Part shown: in pieces, positions 27,522 to 37,450 of the stretch
Layout: each line of letters opens with the position of its first letter
How positions within the stretch are numbered: position 1 is the stretch's first letter
Assembly (NCBI GenBank): GCA_013115125.1
Contig: JABANN010000223.1
Span: forward strand, 1 to 50,660
Source: Perkinsus olseni
Lineage: Eukaryota; Perkinsozoa; Perkinsida
DNA: 50,660 nucleotides
Direction of reading: 5' to 3'
Made by a program: the position numbers and the translations under genes
The notes under the pieces: generated by a model
Database searches by the model: none
Seen by the model: the letters and a program-made list of their open reading frames with translations, nothing else
What the model was told of the DNA's origin: nothing

Positions 27522-29109
27522 TTGCCACCGCTACGTTTCTGTAGCGCTGCAATGGCTCGCAGCAAGCTTACTATGACTCAGAGCTGCATGATGATGCCGA
27601 CCAGGATCACGGCAGCGATGACCAGGATTGCGATCAATCCTGTCTTGTACTCCGAGCCTGTCGTCGCTCGGTGCACTTGGCTCCTTTGGAGCTGGACAAA
27701 TTAACGTAGTCAAGCACCAAACTACTCAGCTCATACCAGTAGTCCTCTGGTTTATAGAATATAGAGCCCAATAATACGTCCCCGCCATTTTATGGAAGAC
27801 AAACTGGTAGCCAAACAGTAGAGTCTGCTGGCCGGACTCAATCAAATGTATTGAACGACAAAATAGAGCCTCCCGAAGGGTTCTCTGCAGCTTTCCCATC
27901 CGCCGCCTTCCGCAAGCCCTAGAGGCGACGCCAGCATCTCTGTCTCACAAACCATATTGGTATGCTTATTGGCATCATGGTCAAAACAAAACTCTAGAAC
28001 TGAGCGGCTCAGCGAGAGGCAACATTGAGCCTGGCCTGCACCTTCTTGTACTACGGATCGCATAGTCCCCGAGAACGCGAAAGGCACGTCCGGGCGACGA
28101 AGGATCCATAAGGAGAGAGATGAAAAAGACTGTCAGAGAACCACAGAATGATGAGAACCCCTGGGACCTAATGTCATGTGTTCTGCGAACTTGGTGAGAT
28201 GAGAGACTCTGAGTGTGACTCAAAGATCCGACGTGGGCTCTAAACTGTAGAGCACTCTGAAGTCTAGGGGAAGACTCACCCTGGTAGTGAATCCTGGATC
28301 ACCATCAATCTTGTCTATCCGAACCTCTCCCACTTTAATACCGCCATCTTCCACCAAGAGGACGAATTTAACGAGACGTACCTCATCCGTCACGACCTCG
28401 AAGCTGATGAACGAGAAAAGCCAAGAATGCCCGTTCGCCGTCATTACCTACTGTATAGCTGCACATCCTGCCTGGTGTAGAAAGAAAGTAACGAACTTCA
28501 ATCCCAAGCCAAATTTGCCACTAAAACCTGGTACATGAGTAAATTACAGATAGCTAGGTGAAGCACTACCAATTCTACCTGTTCCGCTATCTGCATGCTT
28601 CGTGGATGAGAACATGCCGCGGATGCTGTCGACCCCATCCGCTGCTATTCCGGGACCACCCAGATCCGAGCAGATGAGTTTGAAGTCGCTCTTTAGTGTC
28701 ACGCTGACCTTCGGTTCGGTACGCGGATCTGCGGCAAGCAAACGAAGGAAGCTACATCATTAACGGCAGTCGGCCCCTGGGCTCTGCCCTCATAACAAAC
28801 GCAGTTGCTACCTTTCAAATGCCGACAGGCATCAATGGCGTTATCTAGTATCTCTTTGACTACTAGGAAGACGCTCCGGTTATCCACTCGCTCGCTGCCA
28901 CATAGTGACATTCCGTGCTTCATGAACCACGATGAGAGGAGGGGCCTCTCATTGTCAGAGTTAAGTGGCATAAGTGCAGAAAGGAAACGAGAACCGAACA
29001 CTTTCTCATCCTACAGGAACCTCTGCCCAGCATGTTGCCCCTCTCGATTGACATACTGTAGCACATCGCCCAACAGTTTGCTAACACCTGGTTTACACAT
29101 ATTCTTCAT
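27522..29109 (-). CDS. GHKL ATPase-domain protein resembling topoisomerase VI subunit B
   Basis: The Bergerat ATP-binding fold is visible after splicing. The N box is VKEILDNAIDAC (Glu and Asn in place). After an intron comes KVSVTLKSDFKLICSDLGG with PGI (D-x-G-x-G). Then FSSTKHADSGTG joins across a 51-nt intron to GKFGLGLKFV, the G2/ATP-lid block, which matches the RGKFGLG pattern of TOP6B better than MutL or Hsp90. A later exon reads LVEDGGIKVGEVRIDKIDG. The start is MKNMCKPGVSKLLGDVLQ at 29109. Downstream exons (about 28220-27520) are uncertain; a plausible piece reads GSIFYKPEDYWYELSSLVLD, and an alternative frame encodes a hydrophobic tail. TOP6B pairs with a Spo11-like A subunit in DNA cleavage or endoreduplication, but no partner is in this window. 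The ATPase fold is solid; the TOP6B label is tentative. Confidence 0.62.
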
Positions 29110-29290
29110 GCAGCGGCCTCTATCTCTCCACGAACACAGGTGACATTGAACAGTATCACTCTGTAATGCCTGACAAGATACCACTGAGCTAGTAGCTCAG
29201 AGCTACCATAGAACGGTATAGGTAAGAAGCATCGCAAGCTACTCCACAGTCGGCCTTGGAATCTAGAGGGAAAGAAACCAGCCCACGTCC
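29110..29290. promoter_or_regulatory. Spacer between the GHKL and ZMYND12-like genes
   Basis: This 180-nt gap is downstream of the ZMYND12-like stop and upstream of the GHKL start. It holds two chained single-base-centred palindromes (29184-29200, arms CTGAGCTA/TAGCTCAG; and 29192-29206, arms GTAGCTC/GAGCTAC), so it may carry a terminator or a promoter element. Confidence 0.35.
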
Positions 29291-31299
29291 CTACCCAGTT
29301 TTAGCCCTCATCTCCTGAACCCTATGCATGATAGTAGCATCACCAGCTCCCTCCACTGCATCCCGGAAGTACTCATCCGCGGCAACTATATACTCCTAAA
29401 GACCGGCCTCTTGCCAGGCCTGACGAGCCCCGGGCGTTTGTCACCGACCTTAGCGGTGGGCAAGTCCATCTCCATATGGAACAGCATCAGTGCTAGGACG
29501 TATCTGAGCAGGGCTGCACTCAAAGTAAACGGTCAAGATTGGCACCTAGTCTCGGCTGCCGCATCAGCCCTCCTTCCTCCCACAGTATTCAACTCATCGG
29601 CAGCATCTATAACAGCACTAAGCGGTGGTTCTCGGCTTCGTGCCGAGCGGCGCCTACCATCCACTGTCTCCTCCTGATACTCCAGAATATACTTCAGAAT
29701 GTCCACGGCTTCCTGACGCTGGACCGGGGACAACAGGACTTCATCTTCCCCTCCCTTGGCCGGAATCCCCGCTTGCTCACCACCCTCCACTCCCGCGTCT
29801 GACCCGTCTACTGACATAGAATACGACCCCTGCGGTAGGGGTTGGCAGGGGTCCTGCCATTCCTCGCCCGCACAAGACGACGAGGGTGCTAGTTCACCAT
29901 CAGTAGGAGCAGAAGGGTAGCTCCCCCATCTTTAGCAAACGCTCTCCTCGAGCCGTCAGGCCCACTACCCGTCACTTCCATTTCACTTCCCCTATGACCA
30001 GTCACCAATGCCCACTCGTATGGTGAGAGTCCGGCATCCACAGTGGGTGTTCGGTATAAGCCTCCTGGCCTCCGGAAGGACTGAGACCTCATCGATACAG
30101 CAAGAATACGGCAGAGCAGCGAACCTCAGGCAACCAAGCATCAGCATCGATCACCTTCTCGAGCCACTGTGCGTACGTGGACGTAACGGTAGTGTAAAAG
30201 GAGGCTGCCTGAACAGGAAGCCTTCCTGAGGAAGGGAACGCACACGCGGGAGAATGCGAGCCCGAAAAGCACCTTTGATGCCTCATTCATAGCCTGGAAT
30301 ACTCTACCCATATTATTATAGCACGGTGCTGTCCTCGGGTCCCTAGGACCGAAACGACATGTCGTTTGATACGTATCTTAGGCGGTTGAAGCTGCGACAG
30401 TAGCATGAAATATCTCTACTACCCTCTGCAAAGGATCGAAGAGCCTCCGAGTACTTCTCCTGAGCTACATACAGTCTACCAAAGTTCCTCTGCATTGCCG
30501 AGACCAGAGCCGAGCGATCGCCTGCATACACCGTTCATTCCACCCTTACGTGCCACTCGAGTTGAACCATACCAGCGTTCGGATTCTTCAGGATAATCCA
30601 CTTGGCCAAGCCTAGGAATTTCTCCGAGACCTTCAATTTATTCAAGCCCAGGTTACATTCCGCCAGAAGGAGGTAGCTTCCTGAAGGCAAAAACTGCAGC
30701 ACTCATCTATACCCTGAGAGCACGCCCATGCCTCTTGAGTTGGTGAAAAGATGGTAGTCTCATCGGTCGCCTACCCACGAGCTCTGTCGAGTTAGTCCCG
30801 AAAAGTTCGATGGCGAGTTTCAGGCCTTGCAAGGCACCCGGGATAGCTAGGTTGCACTCTCCTTGAACCTGACCCATCACAGTCCCACAATCATCCGGCG
30901 ACCACTGCCCGATACACCTACTACCACTCTTCGACCTACTGCAGACTTACGAGAAGCTTCTGTGCCGTTTCCGAGCATATGTCTCGGACTTCCTCCCGTA
31001 TGCTTATCAGCTCCGCGTCCCTCCTTTTCCGTTCCTCGTCACTGCCCAGTGTACAAGGCCTCTCTCTCAACAACACAGTGTCCTGATAGAATCATACTCC
31101 AGCATCATCACGGCTGGGGCGACTGTATTACCTTCGCTATGAGCCCACGGATGCCCCTCCAATCCTGATCGAAATGCTCCGCGCCACAATAGTAGGTGGG
31201 GCACTCATTGCATCTGATCTTTGCCTCTCTTCCACAGAGCTCACACTCATACTTAGCACCACGAGGCCGCGAGAGAGCGCTTATTGGGCTGGTGGTCAT
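29291..31299 (-). CDS. ZMYND12: ZMYND12-like MYND zinc finger and TPR protein
   Basis: Cilium-associated protein by homology: animal ZMYND12 works with TTC29 in inner dynein arm assembly in sperm. The N-terminal MYND finger reads YECELCGREAKIRC, NECPTYYCGAEHFDQDW, with the Cys and His ligands of the family. TPR helices follow in separate exons: SYLLLAECNLGLNKLKVSEK, FLGLAKWIIL, then RNFGRLYVAQEKYSEAL, then QEAVDILKYILEYQE, then ALLRYVLALMLFHMEMDLP. The last exon, joined across an intron, reads EYIVAADEYFRDAVEGAGD and ends near 29291. These blocks follow the order of animal ZMYND12. The start is the first ATG before the finger. Exon borders in the middle are partly resolved. A 16-bp perfect palindrome (AAACGACATGTCGTTT, 30352-30367) lies near an exon edge. 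Confidence 0.78.
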
Positions 31300-31715
31300 T
31301 TCCTAACCTCAAGATACTACTCTCATGCATGTGATTAGCGGCAGAGGCAGACAGGGGTACAGGAGAACATAGGAATTTCTCGTGAATCAGAGCGAGGCAC
31401 TTCATCAAAGACTACCTCTCAGTCACACTTACACAAAGGATAACACGTGAAGCGGCACCGGAGGGGCAACCGATTCTCATCGACTGGAGTGAGTAGACGT
31501 ATCGTGGCCTATGAGCTCAACGTAGTAGTTACACAAACGATCACAATAGAATGTTTAGCGATCGAGGACGATTGGTATCAACAGCAGCAGCAGCACAGTG
31601 AGGGGAGCTAGGATGCTCGCTGCTTCTCCCCTGTAAAATACACTTAACTCGGACACATAATGTCAGAGTGATTTAACATGGACACATGAACATCGTTACA
31701 TCTATCATGTCAGCT
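31300..31715. other. Intergenic
   Basis: No gene is supported. It contains a CAG run at 31583-31593 and otherwise unique sequence between two minus-strand genes. Confidence 0.45.
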
Positions 31716-32738
31716 TCATTTTTTCATCAATGGCAATTCACCCTCGTCGTAGTGAAGAACAGTTTCTCCCTTATCCTCACAAATTCGCAGCTCTTGAGGG
31801 CTCAGCTTCACACCAACAGCGTCAGAAAGCTTGCTGAAGTCGGACTCAACCTTTCGATCCACATCCATCAGCTTCATGCAGTTACTCGATGCCAGGAGGA
31901 GGGCCACAGGGTGCACAGCGAGGCGGCGGCCCGGCTCACGAGAGACCACTTCCATAGCGAAACTGAACCTACCCGAGTCAAGTTGACCAATTGTGATAGA
32001 GAGAGGAGTGGAGCCCACAACGGCCTCGTACCCTCCCTTCGCCAGACCGGTCGGCAGAGGTAGTATCATCATAGGACTTTTTTTCTTCGTTGACGCCGTC
32101 GTTTCACGACTCTCAACCTCTGCCTCATTCAGAAGAAGCCTCAAGGGTGAAGGCCTTGCAGACGCCTTCCTTTTCCGCGTGTTATCCCTCGTCGGCAAAG
32201 GTTCAGAAACTGCTCTCAGGTGGGGTCCCCAGGCACTTGCCCCTGGCGCCGGCCCCACAGCCAATAGTGGTGGCGCCATGACCGGTATGAAGGGTATGAG
32301 CGCTTCCCAAAAATTCTCAACCACAAGGTAGTACCTCGGCGTACCTCGAAGGTACGCCAGTGGCGCATAATTGCCCACACAAATACCAAATAGACGGCGA
32401 GGGACCTCGACCGGAAGTTGAGCGTCCAAGAGGTCATGGTAGGTCCACACTCGTGCATCGCCACCAAGGTCGAACGGCACTGCCAGCCCCGGTATGGTCT
32501 CAGCAGGATGAGCGTTGTAGTCTATCCTCACTGGCCTCATGCTCATCTGCAGGCCAGCTGACATGGAAACATCTGTGTACTCGATTTCAAAACCGAGGGT
32601 GTCGCGTTTCACTCTCATTCGACCATCCGAAACGGAGTATGAACCGAAAGGCAGTCCTGGCCCCATAGCCGAGCAAATGACCAGACCCCCAAGGGTGAGG
32701 AGGAGTACATCGCATATTCTAAAATTAAACATCCACAT
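31716..32738 (-). CDS. Secreted hypothetical protein, intronless
   Basis: A single open frame of 340 residues with no introns, unlike most neighbours. It begins with a hydrophobic signal peptide (FRICDVLLLTLGGLVICSA). The mature part opens GPGLPFGSYSVSDGRMRVKR and IEYTDVSMSAGLQMSMRPVR, which looks like a beta-rich extracellular module. The middle is Pro/Ala-rich with a basic patch (TRKRKAS), and the C-terminal third reads STPLSITIGQLDSGRFSFAM and ends MKK. I recognise no known family; it may belong to a lineage-specific secreted family. An inverted repeat (32338-32358, arms GGCGTACCT/AGGTACGCC) falls inside the coding part. Confidence 0.65.
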   Translation of the reverse strand: MWMFNFRICDVLLLTLGGLVICSAMGPGLPFGSYSVSDGRMRVKRDTLGFEIEYTDVSMSAGLQMSMRPVRIDYNAHPAETIPGLAVPFDLGGDARVWTYHDLLDAQLPVEVPRRLFGICVGNYAPLAYLRGTPRYYLVVENFWEALIPFIPVMAPPLLAVGPAPGASAWGPHLRAVSEPLPTRDNTRKRKASARPSPLRLLLNEAEVESRETTASTKKKSPMMILPLPTGLAKGGYEAVVGSTPLSITIGQLDSGRFSFAMEVVSREPGRRLAVHPVALLLASSNCMKLMDVDRKVESDFSKLSDAVGVKLSPQELRICEDKGETVLHYDEGELPLMKK

Positions 32739-33435
32739 CGGGTGTCAGTCGAGTGAGGCAGCGACGCAAACGTATAAAGAGACGGGGACGGGCGAGATGT
32801 GAAGTGGCGAGCGATTGACGTTCGCATGGAGCCTAAATGTAGAACAAGAGCATAAGATCGCACTATAATCAAAGAGGAGGGTTCCAGTGGAAGAGTGCCC
32901 TCTCAATGTGAGACGTGGATGTGTGACGAGTGCAGAGCATCAGCTGTCAGCAGTGCTGGAGGCAGTCCTGCGACATTCGATTGAAGACGGCTTAAGAGTC
33001 CAAGAAGCATACACGGAGACAATACGCATGTGCGAAGCCGCTTTGCCAAAGCTTGATCGATATGAACGCAAGTACATATTTTGTTCTAACAAAGAACATG
33101 TCCAGATGAGCGAGGATTGGTAGTTCCATAGAGCCGCTACAACAGAGTCAGCAGATCGTCATTAGAAAATGCTATTTCAAGTGTATTGCACACTTACTAG
33201 TCTTCGCTACTCTACCAGTGGACGTTGAGTTCCAATACATGGCGTGTGACGTGGCGTAGACGCGCCGTTCAAAGCTTGATCACGCTTAGATTTCGAGTGC
33301 ACTTCCTAAAGGAAGTCCTTAAGGGAATCGGGCGAAACCTCTCAAGGGTATCATAGCATCCTAAGATTCTAAATATCATGGCACATATCTACTCTGGCTT
33401 CTCATTTCCCCTCCTCGCAGGCGCTTTAACTCATC
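32739..33435. other. Intergenic between divergent genes
   Basis: The minus-strand secreted-protein gene and the plus-strand phosphatase gene start at opposite ends of this stretch, so promoters for both should lie here. An inverted repeat ACTTCCT-AA-AGGAAGT occurs at 33301-33316. A 78-codon plus-strand frame (32887-33123) has no recognisable motif and is left out as a gene. Confidence 0.4.
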
Positions 33436-35109
33436 ATGACCAGCTCGACCCCCTTCATTATGATCCTCGTTCTTCCCTTGAGAGCAACGGACATCCCGCT
33501 CCTTCCCGATCCACCCCTACCGCCCTGTGCTTCCCAGTGCAGTCTCGAAGTCAACCCAAAAATTCTACAGCGGAGCGGAGACCTCCTGGCTGTGCATTGG
33601 GAGCTCCTGTCTGGGGTCCCGAGTAACGAGTCGGATAAAATCGCATTGTTTGCTCCACCCTTCAAAAGTGAGGAGGCGAACGACGAGGACTGGGTGGCCT
33701 ACTTCAAACCGTCCACAATTGACGGCTCAACCCATTCCGTCCCCGTCACGAATGTTCGAGCCCCCTTCTACGACATCCGTTATCTCTCCGGTGTCACTGG
33801 GGAATGCCTTTGCCGAGCTGATAAAGTGCGATTCGAGATGGGACCCTCGGAGCCCACTCAAGGCCATACTACAATAGACGCTTCGACAGGAGCTCTCAAG
33901 GTTCACTGGGTCACCGATGACCCTCTACCGTCTACTGTTTGGTACAAGGAAGAAGGATCCAATACTTGGCGGAGCAGCTTGTCTCTGGTTACGACATATA
34001 CTGACGCTGATATGTGTGATGCTAGGATGGATAGATACTACGCCCCTGGATACTTCCACACTGCTGTGCTCCCAGCAAGCTTCCAAGGACCACTCGAATT
34101 AACGTTCGGTAGGAAGAAATTGAGGGCAGAGCAGATGCAGGTCAACCCGCCGCTGGGGCGTGGTGATCGTACGGAGTACAGCGTTGCTCTTTTCGGCGAC
34201 ATGGGCGTTCAAGGGGCCGGCCGAGGCCCGCACAAGATGTGGGTCCCTCATGGCGTCTGGGATGCCTACTGGGTCAAACAGCACATGGAGTCCAACGACA
34301 GAATCAAACTTACGGTCCATTTCGGGGACATATCATACGCCGATGGCTTCAGTCGAGTGTGGGATATCTTCGGTGACTCCCTTCAAACCATAGCCATGCG
34401 TAACCCAGTCATGGTGAGCCACGGTAATCACGACTACGACTACAAAGGCGCATGGAATCCATCATGGGCTTCCGGGGACTTCATCAAAACCAAGTACGGG
34501 AATGAGTGTGGTATTCCCCTGAATCACCGTTATGCGCTCGAGAATTGGTGGTACTCATTTGACTATGGAATGGTCCACTACGTCATGTTATCCTCTGAGC
34601 ATGACTGGACGGAGGGCAGCGCCCAGTGGTTGTGGCTCGAGCACGATCTCTCTACAGTCGACCGGAGTCTCACACCGTGGATCGTTCTGACTTCTCATCG
34701 CCCGATGCTCGTGGCTGTCATTGGCGAGCCTCGTAATACTATAGAAGATCATATGGCTGATGCACTGATGCCCCTGCTGAAAAAATATGAAGTGGATTTG
34801 GTGACAGCAGGTCATTGGCATCACTATGAAAGGACAAAGCCAGTAGACGGCACCGTTCACACCCTCGTGGGCTGTGCTGGGGCTCAGGACTTACCCGTTG
34901 AATTTCGGGACTTGGAAAGAACTGCGACCATCTGGGCCGAGGTAAGAGGCTATCTAGAATTGCAAGTGAAGGAGGATAAGCTGGTTGGTATCTTCTGGGG
35001 GATCAACGACACCATGACTGACCGTCACCTAATCGAATTCGATCGTTTTGAGATTCACCGTAACGATCACAGAACTAGGACCATCCTGAGGGGTGGGCAA
35101 CAAGTATAG
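33436..35109 (+). CDS. Purple acid phosphatase (metallophosphoesterase)
   Basis: A 557-residue intronless frame encoding a secreted or vacuolar acid phosphatase of the plant/protist purple type, which uses a dinuclear metal centre to hydrolyse phosphate monoesters. A short hydrophobic N-terminus (MTSSTPFIMILVLPLRATDI) may be a signal peptide. An N-terminal fibronectin-like domain contains LKVHWVTDDPLPSTVWYKEE. The five metal-binding blocks are in order: ALFGDMG, HFGDISYADG, VSHGNHDYDY, LTSHRPM and GHWHHYERTKPVDG. The usual GHVHAYER is here GHWHHYER, which keeps both histidines. The first in-frame Met (33436) was used; an upstream AG suggests a short 5' intron is possible. It is divergently placed from the secreted-protein gene on its left. 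Confidence 0.88.
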   Translation: MTSSTPFIMILVLPLRATDIPLLPDPPLPPCASQCSLEVNPKILQRSGDLLAVHWELLSGVPSNESDKIALFAPPFKSEEANDEDWVAYFKPSTIDGSTHSVPVTNVRAPFYDIRYLSGVTGECLCRADKVRFEMGPSEPTQGHTTIDASTGALKVHWVTDDPLPSTVWYKEEGSNTWRSSLSLVTTYTDADMCDARMDRYYAPGYFHTAVLPASFQGPLELTFGRKKLRAEQMQVNPPLGRGDRTEYSVALFGDMGVQGAGRGPHKMWVPHGVWDAYWVKQHMESNDRIKLTVHFGDISYADGFSRVWDIFGDSLQTIAMRNPVMVSHGNHDYDYKGAWNPSWASGDFIKTKYGNECGIPLNHRYALENWWYSFDYGMVHYVMLSSEHDWTEGSAQWLWLEHDLSTVDRSLTPWIVLTSHRPMLVAVIGEPRNTIEDHMADALMPLLKKYEVDLVTAGHWHHYERTKPVDGTVHTLVGCAGAQDLPVEFRDLERTATIWAEVRGYLELQVKEDKLVGIFWGINDTMTDRHLIEFDRFEIHRNDHRTRTILRGGQQV

Positions 35110-35748
35110 GAACTCTTAGCTAACTACGTCAAAAGCACACGCTTCTGCTCTCCGCTACTTCTTCTCGCTTTCTTAACCGTGCATGTTCTCAACCCATGTT
35201 TATCAAACTCGTTTGATGCTCATCTACGCACCGAGAGCTTCTGTGTTGCATTCTAATGTTTCTGGTCTCCGAGGACGGGGCGGGTGCGGTCCCTACCGAC
35301 AGTTAAGTTCACGATGGCGCCTTTGCCACCGAGCGGGCGTAGCTTCAGACTTCTCATATGATCTGCGCGCAATCACAGCGGCGTGAGCTGTGGGCACCTG
35401 TACAAGGAATAGTGAAGGCTTTGGGCTTGGGTCCTACTCCGTTCAAGGAAATAACGACAACAACATCGATTATGATGAAGAGCGCGGCTGCCGCGCCGCG
35501 GCATCTCACGGCGCGCTCTCTGACCAGATCGAAAAACTGATTCCGAGACGTGTACGAGCTGGTTTACTCAGATAGCATTCGCGATTGATTTAATTCTATG
35601 TTCATCCACACTGCGTGATTGCTTGCTTTCGACTGCCACCGTTGGAATGGTCGTTGCGAATCGAAATATACTCGCAGATGCACGAGTAGGCTACAATGAC
35701 ACGTGCTAATTGGTGTCGATGAGCAGATTTCCCTCGTAGTTTTGGATC
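35110..35748. other. Intergenic with a nested palindrome
   Basis: No gene is supported. At 35479-35519 an outer stem (AGAGCGCG/CGCGCTCT) encloses a single-base-centred palindrome (35489-35503, arms TGCCGCG/CGCGGCA). A further hairpin ATCAAAC-TC-GTTTGAT lies at 35199-35214. Confidence 0.45.
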
Positions 35749-36572
35749 ATGTCCTTTCCCTCCGGACTCGTAGTTCTCGTGTCGATTATTGCTGCTACCG
35801 TGGCACTGGGCACGTCCAACGCCAAAAAAAGGAAATACTACACCAGAAATGAACGCGAGCGTATGAGCGCCCTCGAACGCGAGGGAGTAAGGCCTCAGCA
35901 TATGGTCCCCTTCCATTCTCTTATCTATTGCTCAACTCCCGGTGTGATTCCATCTCGCGATTACAATGCTTCCGCAGATACATTTTAAAGAAGGTATGTC
36001 AGGCTGTGGGATCAGCCAGAGGCCTCCTCTGGAGAGAATGGACTTCTGGGTCTACCTACGTCCAAAGAACGTCCCTGCCTCTTCACTCAACGTAGATCCC
36101 CCTGGAACTGTGGTGCGCACGTCTCTAAACGATACTGAGAGAAACAAAGAATACATCTTGTAAGTCGCTGAGCGCTGAGCGACTTGTGATCTCACATGGC
36201 GACTGTCTCCTCCTCAGCGCCAAAGACAACAGATATTTCTACGGCAAGGTTGGTACTGTGAAACTTGACTGGGGGAAATACAAAGCACACTACTGGGACG
36301 AGCTCAGAAAAGCTGACGTGTTACCCTTGGAGCACCTCTCACCGGAGACTCGTCGAATTCTGAGGGCATACACCCCCAAATCAAAAGATCACGGCATAGA
36401 CACGAGGGGATGCCTTAACATCGCTGAGGCGATTGTCAATAATCCTCCATCCGGGTTCGCGGGCAAGGGCTGGATACTAGACTTCCACAGAAGTAAGGAC
36501 AGCGAGATGGAGCAGGCCTTGAGCAAGGTGAAGGAGTTGCATGACGAAGATGAGAAGAAGCGAAGAAAGTAG
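35749..36572 (+). CDS. Secreted hypothetical protein, multi-exon
   Basis: Exon 1 starts MSFPSGLVVLVSIIAATVAL, a good signal peptide, followed by a Lys/Arg-rich stretch. A middle exon reads MDFWVYLRPKNVPASSLNVD and ends KEYI. A 58-nt intron (36160-36217) then leads in frame to FAKDNRYFYGKVGTVKLDWG. The C-terminus is charged and ends DEDEKKRRK. The intron carries an 8-bp hairpin three bases inside the donor site. The join between exon 1 and the middle exon is not fixed. No known domain is recognised. The neighbour upstream is the acid phosphatase on the same strand. Confidence 0.5.
36160..36217 (+). other. Intron with a hairpin at its 5' splice site
   Basis: The intron begins GTAAGTCGCT. AAGTCGCT (36162-36169) pairs perfectly with AGCGACTT (36178-36185), leaving GAGCGCTG as the loop, itself containing AGCGCT. 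The hairpin therefore includes donor bases 3-5. Confidence 0.6.
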
Positions 36573-37450
36573 ACAGAATAGAATGAGTCTCGATGTCATT
36601 GTCTCCATCTTCATATGTTGCTCAATCATGATCATGTTTATGTGTGTGTTACATGTGAGCGTGCTTTGGGTTACAAGTGTTTGCCATAGGGGCGAGAGAG
36701 AGCTGAACAAAGCGTTGCTCATAATGATGTGAACAGTAGCGGGCGTATTGAAATAGGTCGTGAGTGCTTTAAGAACTCCTGCTCCTCGTACCACAGCGAA
36801 CACCGAAAGGTCGGGGTTTGTCCACCAAGTATACTCTAGAAAGGTACTTTCAGTCGAATGTGGAATATCCCCTTCACGAAAACGATGCATGGCCCGGTCA
36901 TGGCGAGGTTAGGAGCAGTTCGAATACCGAAAGCAATCGTGATCATGAAGGTGACCGCTACGTTAAGCACAGCCCTGCATACCCTTGTTGGGAACTCACT
37001 GAGCCTACTTGGTGACACCTTCATCCAAAATCCCTTCAACAACATAGGATGCAGATAAGGCAAGTTGATTGGTTTATAGGCCCTTTAATATAGGGTCCCA
37101 GATTTCTCGGACGTTCCGAAAAATCACCGCCCACATCATCCCCTTAGATAATCTTGAGCGTGTTAGAACAGAAATAGAGACTCTCCTAATCCACACTTAT
37201 CGTGAGCCCTCGGGCGATAGTCCACGTAGTGGACTCCACTACATTCAAGCGAATTAGTTCTACCCAGCGCTTGCTAACATAAATACGACTATGTTACGCA
37301 CTACTGATCGCCACCATTCCCCCGATTGACGACAGCATAGCCTCGAACACTCGCACACTCTCTGCGAACGAAGATGAAGGGAAACGTTGTCACCAGGCAC
37401 ACAGTAACTCAGTAGTAGACAGTAGCACAAAAGCAACGACCAGTCGGTAT
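36573..37450. other. Unassigned region
   Basis: Frames occur on both strands, including a minus-strand 75-codon one (36836-37063) with hydrophobic patches, but no family or exon structure could be supported. A chained palindrome lies at 37219-37242 (AGTCCAC-GTA-GTGGACT overlapping GTAGTGGA-C-TCCACTAC). Confidence 0.4.

Noticed and set aside
29324-29819. Overlapping plus-strand frames
   Set aside because: They are antisense to exons of the ZMYND12-like gene, whose TPR blocks and splice sites on the minus strand are clear.
32338-32358. Inverted repeat with 9-base arms
   Set aside because: It lies in continuous coding sequence of the intronless secreted protein and has a three-base centre, so it was not counted with the non-coding single-base palindromes.
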